In this document: one piece after another, positions 58,624 to 64,000 of the stretch | How positions within the stretch are numbered: the first letter of the stretch is position 1 | Layout: every line of letters starts with the position of its first letter | Assembly: GCA_029250685.1 (NCBI GenBank) | Contig: JAQXEU010000045.1 | Location: forward strand, 35,558 to 99,557 | Source of the DNA: Polaribacter sp. | Lineage (GTDB): Bacteria > Bacteroidota > Bacteroidia > Flavobacteriales > Flavobacteriaceae | Direction of reading: 5' to 3' | Length of the DNA stretch: 64,000 nucleotides | Notes under the pieces: generated by a model | The model's database searches: none | What the model saw: the letters and a program-made list of their open reading frames with translations, nothing else | What the model was told of the DNA's origin: nothing | Program-made: the position numbers and the translations under genes

Positions 58624-58769
58624 TTACAACATCTTCTGTTGTTTCTTATAAAAAGCATCGGCTTGTAATTGCATCAATTCTCGTGCTTTTTTTCTCTTTC
58701 TAATACTAAGTGATAAAACCCTAGAAAAAGGAGCAAGCAAAAAATGGTTTTTAATAGATATAGTAACAT
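58624..58769 (-). pseudogene. Remnant of an M56/BlaR1-type gene downstream of the BlaI-type repressor
   Basis: On the minus strand an ATG at 58769, one base after the repressor's stop codon, opens a 31-codon frame (stop 58674-58676) whose hydrophobic text LLKTIFCLLLFLGFYHLVLE resembles the first membrane helix of M56/BlaR1 sensor peptidases. In another frame the text continues as KKARELMQLQADAFYKKQ to a stop at 58624-58626. The usual partner would be several hundred residues. This suggests a deletion with frameshift. The second part could instead be an unrelated small protein. Confidence 0.45.
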
Positions 58770-58770
58770 C

Positions 58771-59136
58771 TTATTTCTTTTTAATTTGTTGATCTATAAT
58801 TGTGCGTAATTCTTCTAATTCTAGTTTTGATAAATTGGTTTCAGAAGTGAAAAACGATGCAAATTGCGGAGCAGAATCATTAAAAAAATTCTTAATTAAT
58901 CCATTTACATGTTTTGAAAAGTAGTCTGTTTTCTTTACTAAGGGAAAATATTCTCTAGATTTTCCGTACAATTTGTAATCAATAAAACCTTTGTCGTTCA
59001 TGCGTTTTAATAACGTTGCAACAGTTGTTGTTGCTGGCTTTGGTTCAGAGAAGTCTTCTAATAAATCTTTCATAAACGCTTTGTTGCGTTTCCATAAGTA
59101 TTGCATGAGTTGTTCTTCGGTTTTTGATAATTGCAT
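58771..59136 (-). CDS. BlaI/MecI/CopY-family repressor
   Basis: A 121-residue winged-helix repressor. The N-terminal wing (about residues 1-75) reads LSKTEEQLMQYLWKRNKAFM, then TTTVATLLKRMNDKGFIDYKL, the recognition helix region. The C-terminal dimerisation part follows (FFTSETNLSKLELEELRTII). In other bacteria such repressors are cleaved by a membrane M56 peptidase that senses beta-lactams or another signal; here that partner seems reduced to a fragment, so induction may need another route. Two operator-like boxes cover its own promoter at 59159-59202. Confidence 0.9.
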   Translation of the reverse strand: MQLSKTEEQLMQYLWKRNKAFMKDLLEDFSEPKPATTTVATLLKRMNDKGFIDYKLYGKSREYFPLVKKTDYFSKHVNGLIKNFFNDSAPQFASFFTSETNLSKLELEELRTIIDQQIKKK

Positions 59137-59158
59137 TGTTCTACGTTTTTAGAATTAA

Positions 59159-59202
59159 CTCTACAAACATAGAGCAAATATTTTAATTCTACAAGTGTAG
59201 AG
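59159..59202 (-). promoter_or_regulatory. BlaI-type operator boxes covering the repressor promoter
   Basis: Box 2 contains TACAAGTGTA (59190-59199), the TACAnnTGTA pattern of CopY/BlaI operators. Box 1, CTCTACAAACATAGAG (59159-59174), is an imperfect version. Their centres are 28 bp apart. On the minus strand box 1 includes TATGTTTG, a match to the -7 consensus TAnnTTTG (59164-59171), and box 2 includes a CTTG at about the -33 position with 20 bp between them, so bound repressor would block RNA polymerase. Confidence 0.7.
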
Positions 59203-59230
59203 TAAAATATTTTTAAAAACTTCTTTTTCT

Positions 59231-59238
59231 TACATTTG
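59231..59238 (+). promoter_or_regulatory. Probable -7 promoter box for the cyclophilin lipoprotein gene
   Basis: TACATTTG matches TAnnTTTG, 36 bases before the ATG at 59275. Operator box 2 lies about 30 bases upstream of it, so the divergent repressor could also affect this gene. Confidence 0.5.
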
Positions 59239-59274
59239 TTGATATCAAAAAACGAACCAACAAAATTTTATAAA

Positions 59275-59901
59275 ATGAAAAAACTACTTTTCTTAGTAAG
59301 TATAATATTAATAGCATCTTGTGCTCCAAAAAAGTTCAATGAAAAATGGTTGAAAGCAGAAGCGCCAAATACTTTTAGAGCCCGTTTTGAAACCACAAAA
59401 GGTAATTTTGATATTGTTGCCAGAAGAGCTTGGTCTCCAAAAGGAGTTGATAGATTGTATCAATTAATTAAGAATAAATATTATGATGATGTTGCCATTT
59501 TTAGAGTTGTTCCTAATTTTGTGGCACAATTCGGAATTCATAACGATACATTAATCAATAAAAGTTGGAGAAGCAACGGAATTGATGATGAACCAGTTTT
59601 AGCAAAAAATGAAGTAATGTCAATTTCATTTGCTAGAGGAGGAGTTAAAACTAGATCGAATCAAATCTTCATCAACTTAAAAGACAATCACAGATTAGAT
59701 GAATTGGCATATTCTGGCGTAAAAGGTTTTCCAGTAATTGCAAAAGTAATTGCAGGAAAAGAAAATGTATTGAAGTTTTATGATGGTTACGGTGATAAAT
59801 TGGGGCGAAAGCAAGATTCAATCAATAAATTCGGAAACAAATTTTTAAGAGAAAAATTTCCGAAAGTTGATTATATCATCAAAGCGTATTTTATAAAATA
59901 G
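59275..59901 (+). CDS. Cyclophilin-type peptidyl-prolyl isomerase, lipoprotein
   Basis: A protein of 208 residues from the ATG at 59275, which starts the lipoprotein signal ending LIASCAPK. The cyclophilin fold is seen in ARFETTKGNFDIVARRAWSP, AIFRVVPNFVAQFGIHN (catalytic Arg and the FxxQ-like core), MSISFARGGVKTRSNQIFIN (ending Q-IFIN) and PVIAKVIAGKENVLKFYDGY. It assists folding of proteins at proline bonds on the periplasmic side. It is divergent from the BlaI-type repressor and ends before a repeat and a bidirectional terminator. Confidence 0.9.
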   Translation: MKKLLFLVSIILIASCAPKKFNEKWLKAEAPNTFRARFETTKGNFDIVARRAWSPKGVDRLYQLIKNKYYDDVAIFRVVPNFVAQFGIHNDTLINKSWRSNGIDDEPVLAKNEVMSISFARGGVKTRSNQIFINLKDNHRLDELAYSGVKGFPVIAKVIAGKENVLKFYDGYGDKLGRKQDSINKFGNKFLREKFPKVDYIIKAYFIK

Positions 59902-59924
59902 AGAATAGCTTACAAATACCTTGT

Positions 59925-59988
59925 CCCCATGAGCGCAGTCGAAAGGTTTAAAAACCGATTAGTTCTCGACTCCGCTCGAACTGACAAT
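59925..59988. repeat. Intergenic dispersed inverted repeat after the cyclophilin gene
   Basis: The arms GAGCGCAGTCGA (59931-59942) and TCGACTCCGCTC (59966-59977) pair with one mismatch and enclose a second hairpin, GGTTT/AAACC (59945-59956). The same words make up the insertion in the glycosyltransferase gene at 22703-22754. Confidence 0.7.
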
Positions 59989-60021
59989 TAATGTTGTTTA
60001 TTATAAATTAAAGATATTAGC

Positions 60022-60056
60022 AAAAAAAAGCCGCATATTTATATGCGGCTTTTTTT
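60022..60056. terminator. Bidirectional terminator between cyclophilin and S9 peptidase genes
   Basis: GCCGCATAT (60030-60038) pairs with ATATGCGGC (60041-60049), flanked by an A run on the left and a T run on the right. It can serve both converging genes. Confidence 0.85.
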
Positions 60057-60064
60057 GAGTTTTT

Positions 60065-62245
60065 TTATTTGAAATTTACTAAATCAAATTCCTTAGGCGG
60101 AATTTCATTACGTAAATGTGTAATAAAATAATCCCAACGTTTACGTGTCATGTAGTTTGTCATATTTCCATAACCATGTCGTTGATTTGGAAATAAAATC
60201 ATATCAAAATCTTTATTCTCTTTAATTAAAGCTTCAACAACTAACATGGTGTTAGAAGGCGGAACGTTATTGTCAATTGAACCATGTGTAATTAATAATT
60301 TACCTTTCAATTCTCCTGCTAATAATTGATTTGCTTGGTTGTCATAATTTGTTGTTCCATCTCCTTTTCCTTCCATATTTCCTTCAACTAACAAACCTTG
60401 CCATTTTTCTCCCCAATCAGCTTCGTAGTTTCTGTTGTCGTGATTTCCTGCTCCAGAAACAGCAACATCATAAAAATCTGGATAAGCAAACACTGCTCTT
60501 GTAGAAGCAAATCCTCCACCAGAATGCCCCCAGATTCCAACATTTTCAAGATCCATTCCTTTGTATTCTTTAGCCAATTGTTTAATGGCTGCAATATTAT
60601 CTGGAATTCCGTTATCGCCCATATTTCCATAATAGAAATCATGAAAAGATTTAGATCTTCCTGGAGTTCCTTGTGCATCAACTGCAACAACAATAAATCC
60701 TAACTCAGCAACTGCTTGAAAATCTCTCCAAACCGCTCTAAATCCATAATTCCCTACACTTCCAGATTGTGGTCCTGGATAAATGTAGTTTAAAACTGGA
60801 TATTTTTTACTTTCATCATAATTTGTAGGTGTAAATAGCACACCATATAAATCTGTTTTATTATCTCTTGCTTTTACATTAAACTCAATTGGAGCTTTCC
60901 ATCCTTTTGATTTTAATTCAGAAATATCTGCAGTTTCTAAATCTGCAATTTTAGCGCCATTTCTATCTCTTAATACAGAAATTGGTGGCGTATCAATTGT
61001 AGAATACGTATCAACAAAATATCCCATATTTGGAGAAAAACTTACTGAGTGATGTCCTTTGTCTGGTGTTAAGTTTGTTAAATTCGTTCCGTCAAAATTC
61101 ACTTTATAAATATAATCATGATAAGGGTTTCCTTCTTCTTTTCCTCCAGCAGAAAAGAAAATCTCTCTTGATTTTTGATCAACATGCTTAATTTGTTTTA
61201 GCAACCAATCACCAGAAGTAATTTGGTTTTTTAACTGACTTGTGTTTAAATCATATAAATAAATATGTCCCCAATTAGATTTTTCTGAGTACCAGATAAA
61301 CTCATTTGAATCGAATAAAACTCTCCAGTTTTCTGCTCTAACTCCAGATTCGTAGTATGTATCTACAACTTCTTTATGAATTGAACTAACACGACCCGTT
61401 CTTGAATCTGCAATTTGTAAATGTGCTTCTTTATGATCTCTAGATCCAGAAACAAAAGCGAATTTAGATCCATCCTTGCTCCATTGCGCATCTAATAAAA
61501 CTCCACCACGTCCAGCAATATGATCAGTAGTTGATCCTCTTTGGAAATCTTTTTCCATTTTTAAACGAACCATTTTTGGTCTTGCGCCTAAATGAATGAT
61601 AACACGCTCTATTGTGAAAATAGTTTTATCTCCTGGTAATGGGTGCTTCCAAGCTTCTAATTTTTGATGACCAACATTTGTTGTTGTTAAATACATCATG
61701 CCAACTCCACGAGCATCTTGCTGAAAAGTTGCAATTTTATCTGAATTCGGTGACCATTTTAAAACTGCATTGTCACCTTTTGTCCAACCGGCATTATTGG
61801 TCGCGTAACCGTAATCTTCTTTTCCGTCAAAAGTGATTTGTGTTTTTCTATTGGTAGATAAATCTCTTACCCACAAATTGTAATTATCAATGTAGGCTGC
61901 TAGTTTTCCGTTTGGAGAAACATGTTCGTTTCTTTTTGCTTTTCTAGCTTCTCTTTTTGGAGCTTTGTAATCACTTAAATTTGATTTCTCTTTTGTTTTT
62001 GTATTGACAGAAACATATTCAGTTCCGTTTGCGGTACTTTTAGAATAAATCAGCTCATCATCACCAGTCCAATTTTGAGAACCTATTTGATTATGAACTA
62101 TTCCAGACCAACTTCGTTGCATAAATTTTGCAGCGTTTTTGTAATCGTCAGCTGTGCGTTGTTTTTGTTCGTTTGAAGTAGAACAGCCTATTAAAAGTAG
62201 CATTGATAAAGAAACAATGCTTACTTTTTGTAGTAGTTTTTTCAT
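60065..62245 (-). CDS. S9-family dipeptidyl-peptidase-IV-like lipoprotein
   Basis: A 726-residue exported serine peptidase. The lipoprotein signal ends SMLLLIGCSTS. The beta-propeller (about 60-470) includes HVSPNGKLAAYIDNYNLWV and LKWSPNSDKIATF, and the hydrolase domain has the nucleophile in GIWGHSGGGFAS, the Asp in HGSIDNNVPP and the His in PNQRHGYGN. It is similar in plan to the S9 peptidase in the hydroxyproline operon (35006-37273) but clearly diverged. It stands alone between a terminator and an M20 gene and probably works in general peptide use. Confidence 0.92.
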   Translation of the reverse strand: MKKLLQKVSIVSLSMLLLIGCSTSNEQKQRTADDYKNAAKFMQRSWSGIVHNQIGSQNWTGDDELIYSKSTANGTEYVSVNTKTKEKSNLSDYKAPKREARKAKRNEHVSPNGKLAAYIDNYNLWVRDLSTNRKTQITFDGKEDYGYATNNAGWTKGDNAVLKWSPNSDKIATFQQDARGVGMMYLTTTNVGHQKLEAWKHPLPGDKTIFTIERVIIHLGARPKMVRLKMEKDFQRGSTTDHIAGRGGVLLDAQWSKDGSKFAFVSGSRDHKEAHLQIADSRTGRVSSIHKEVVDTYYESGVRAENWRVLFDSNEFIWYSEKSNWGHIYLYDLNTSQLKNQITSGDWLLKQIKHVDQKSREIFFSAGGKEEGNPYHDYIYKVNFDGTNLTNLTPDKGHHSVSFSPNMGYFVDTYSTIDTPPISVLRDRNGAKIADLETADISELKSKGWKAPIEFNVKARDNKTDLYGVLFTPTNYDESKKYPVLNYIYPGPQSGSVGNYGFRAVWRDFQAVAELGFIVVAVDAQGTPGRSKSFHDFYYGNMGDNGIPDNIAAIKQLAKEYKGMDLENVGIWGHSGGGFASTRAVFAYPDFYDVAVSGAGNHDNRNYEADWGEKWQGLLVEGNMEGKGDGTTNYDNQANQLLAGELKGKLLITHGSIDNNVPPSNTMLVVEALIKENKDFDMILFPNQRHGYGNMTNYMTRKRWDYFITHLRNEIPPKEFDLVNFK

Positions 62246-62316
62246 TGGTTAGTTGTTTAATTAGTTTATATAAAAGTATTTTATTTATGTATGTTAACGA
62301 GTTAAAAAACAGTTAA

Positions 62317-63708
62317 TTATTTCGTTTTCAACTCTGTAAAATATTTATAAAAATGAGGAATGGTTTCAATCCCTTTTAAGTAATTAAATATACCAAAGTG
62401 TTCGTTTGGAGAGTGGATTGCATCAGAATCTAAACCGAACCCCATTAAAATAGTTTTGCTTTTTAATTCTTTTTCAAACAATGCAACAATTGGAATACTT
62501 CCTCCGCTTCGTTGTGGAATTGGCGTTTTTCCAAACGTAGCTTCATATGCTTTACTTGCTGCTTGATATGCAATATTGTTTGTTGGTGTTACATAACCTT
62601 GTCCACCATGATGCGGTTTTACAACAACTTTAACTCCAGCTGGAGCAATACTTTCGAAATGATTCTTAAATAGTTGGGTAATGTCTTTCCAATCTTGATT
62701 CGGAACTAAACGCATCGAAATTTTTGCAAATGCTTTTGATGCAATTACAGTTTTTGCGCCTTCGCCAGTATAACCTCCCCAAATTCCGTTTACATCCAAC
62801 GTTGGTCTAATTGAATTACGTTCGTTGGTAGAATATCCATTTTCTCCATAAACAGCATCAATATCTAATGCTTTTTTATAATTGTCTAAAGAAAAAGGTG
62901 CTTTTGCCATTTCTGCTCTTTCTTCAGTTGATAACTCTTCAACATTGTCGTAAAAACCAGGAATTGTAATGTGATTATTTTCATCATGCAATGAAGCAAT
63001 CATTTTTGTTAATACATTTATTGGATTTGCAACTGCACCACCATACAAGCCAGAATGTAAATCTCTGTTTGGTCCAGTAACTTCAACTTCTACATAACTC
63101 AAACCTCTTAAACCAGTTGTAATAGACGGAATGTCATTTGCAATCATTCCTGTATCTGAAATTAGAATTACATCATTTGCTAATTTATCTTGATTGCGTT
63201 CTACATACCAAGCCAAACTTTCAGAACCAACTTCTTCTTCACCTTCAATCATAAATTTAACATTACAAGGTAAATTTCCGGTTGAAGTCATATATTCCAT
63301 CGCTTTTACATGCATAAACATCTGCCCTTTGTCATCACAGGCACCACGTGCAAAAATTGCGCCATCAGGATGAATTTCTGTATTCTTAATTACGGGTTCA
63401 AAAGGCGGAGAGTCCCACAATTCTATAGGGTCTGCTGGTTGTACATCATAATGTCCATATACTAAAACAGTTGGTAAATCTGGATTGATAATTTTTTCTC
63501 CATACACAATTGGATATCCTGGAGTTTCACAAATTTCTACGGTATCACAGCCGGCTTTTTCTAAATATAATTTTACTGCTTCCGACGTATTTAATACATC
63601 TTGATTAAATGCCGGATCTGCACTAACAGATGGCATTTTAAGGATTTCTATTAACTCGTTTATAAAACGTTCTTTGTTAGAATCGATATAGTTTTTTATG
63701 TTTTGCAT
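62317..63708 (-). CDS. M20-family dipeptidase
   Basis: A 463-residue cytoplasmic metallopeptidase of the carnosinase/CNDP-type M20 subfamily. Metal ligands are His in LVYGHYDVQPA, Asp in GACDDKGQM, Glu pair in MIEGEEEVGS, Asp in ILISDTGM and His near the end in DSDAIHSPNEHFG. The dimerisation domain sits in the middle (about 195-345, GPNRDLHSGLYGGAV at its beginning). It likely hydrolyses dipeptides brought in after extracellular proteolysis by the S9 enzymes. Upstream is a palindrome that contains a -7 box. Confidence 0.93.
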   Translation of the reverse strand: MQNIKNYIDSNKERFINELIEILKMPSVSADPAFNQDVLNTSEAVKLYLEKAGCDTVEICETPGYPIVYGEKIINPDLPTVLVYGHYDVQPADPIELWDSPPFEPVIKNTEIHPDGAIFARGACDDKGQMFMHVKAMEYMTSTGNLPCNVKFMIEGEEEVGSESLAWYVERNQDKLANDVILISDTGMIANDIPSITTGLRGLSYVEVEVTGPNRDLHSGLYGGAVANPINVLTKMIASLHDENNHITIPGFYDNVEELSTEERAEMAKAPFSLDNYKKALDIDAVYGENGYSTNERNSIRPTLDVNGIWGGYTGEGAKTVIASKAFAKISMRLVPNQDWKDITQLFKNHFESIAPAGVKVVVKPHHGGQGYVTPTNNIAYQAASKAYEATFGKTPIPQRSGGSIPIVALFEKELKSKTILMGFGLDSDAIHSPNEHFGIFNYLKGIETIPHFYKYFTELKTK

Positions 63709-63712
63709 GATA

Positions 63713-63736
63713 TATTTTTGATGAGAATCAAAAATA
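63713..63736. promoter_or_regulatory. Perfect inverted repeat with opposed -7 boxes upstream of the M20 gene
   Basis: TATTTTTGAT (63713-63722), loop GAGA, ATCAAAAATA (63727-63736). Each arm reads TATTTTTG on its own strand, matching TAnnTTTG. The minus-strand box (63729-63736) suits the M20 gene, 21 bases before its ATG. Confidence 0.5.
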
Positions 63737-63757
63737 GTAAAAATACTAAAGAACTTC

Positions 63758-63787
63758 TTTGCAATTTAGTAGTAATGTTTATATTTG
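63758..63787 (+). promoter_or_regulatory. Promoter of tRNA-Leu
   Basis: A -33 box TTTG (63758-63761) and a -7 box TATATTTG (63780-63787) are separated by 18 bp, close to the Bacteroidota consensus. Transcription would start a few bases before the tRNA. Confidence 0.75.
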
Positions 63788-63797
63788 CACTCCTTTT

Positions 63798-63879
63798 GCA
63801 GGCGTGGTGGAATTGGTAGACACGCTAGACTTAGGATCTAGTGCCGCGAGGTGTGAGAGTTCGAGTCTCTCCGCCTGTA
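63798..63879 (+). tRNA. tRNA-Leu, anticodon TAG
   Basis: The 82-nt sequence folds as a class II tRNA. The acceptor stem GCAGGCG pairs with CGCCTGT (one G-U pair) and has discriminator A. The anticodon loop CTTAGGA gives anticodon TAG (leucine, CUN codons). It has a long variable arm and a T-arm GAGAG/CTCTC enclosing TTCGAGT. The 3' CCA is not encoded, which is usual in this group. It has its own promoter and terminator. Confidence 0.96.
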
Positions 63880-63884
63880 CAAAT

Positions 63885-63916
63885 AAAATCGTATTACAAT
63901 TGTAATACGATTTTTT
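63885..63916 (+). terminator. Terminator after tRNA-Leu
   Basis: A perfect 15-bp inverted repeat (63885-63899 with 63900-63914) is followed by T residues. The rest of the window to 64000 is AT-rich and shows no gene. Confidence 0.85.
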
Positions 63917-64000
63917 GTTTTTTAATATATCTGTTAATAACTCAATTATTGTTAAGTGCTTGATAATAAGTCAAATAGTATTTTTACTATTTTTGATTCT

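Overview
The window looks like a chromosomal segment of a marine-type member of the Flavobacteriaceae (Bacteroidota), close to genera such as Polaribacter or Tenacibaculum. This rests on the very AT-rich DNA, promoter boxes of the Bacteroidota form TAnnTTTG, few Shine-Dalgarno sequences, many short lipoproteins, a tRNA without encoded CCA, and families typical of the group (DUF5686, DUF6146, DUF4920, a K+-dependent membrane pyrophosphatase). The genus is an inference. I saw no rRNA, CRISPR array, prophage or transposase gene. A single tRNA-Leu lies at the right end.

Left part (1-29 kb): mostly core metabolism. It opens with two unrelated pyrophosphatases side by side (a membrane ion pump cut by the window edge, and a soluble enzyme). 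Then come an outer-membrane DUF5686 protein, the pyruvate dehydrogenase E1 beta subunit, the electron-transfer flavoprotein pair etfB-etfA, a nucleoside importer, thymidylate synthase and dihydrofolate reductase with a small TonB-C-like secreted protein between them, a DNA repair glycosylase, ilvE, mnmD, ruvC and hemW. A glycosyltransferase gene carries an in-frame copy of a dispersed palindromic repeat, and its operon partner, a flippase-like membrane protein, is split by one in-frame TGA. Just after hemW sits a small GIY-YIG nuclease gene bracketed by palindromic repeats of one family, which looks like a compact mobile module.

Centre (28.6-39.8 kb): an AraC-type regulator is divergent from what reads as a complete trans-4-hydroxy-L-proline degradation operon: a dihydrodipicolinate-synthase-family deaminase, alpha-ketoglutarate semialdehyde dehydrogenase, 4-hydroxyproline epimerase and a FAD-dependent D-hydroxyproline dehydrogenase. 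Interleaved peptidases (DUF885, S9/DPP-IV, M24) could free proline and hydroxyproline from collagen-like peptides. The deaminase gene has codon use unlike its neighbours and is probably a recent acquisition.

Right-centre (39.8-54.5 kb, all minus strand): a long co-directional run with a GH63-like glucosidase, a triple fusion of kinase, M23 peptidase and class-III aminotransferase, a beta-propeller amidohydrolase, a GH2 beta-galactosidase, a sodium/sugar symporter, galactokinase and an acetyltransferase. The last four suggest use of beta-galactosides.

Right end (54.6-64 kb): adenine deaminase, an HMG-CoA-lyase-like protein lacking the signature cysteine, a PhnA-type protein, a BlaI-type repressor with operator boxes over its own promoter and only a remnant of its usual M56 partner, a cyclophilin lipoprotein, a second S9 peptidase, an M20 dipeptidase and tRNA-Leu(TAG). 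Two further dispersed inverted repeats lie between genes here.
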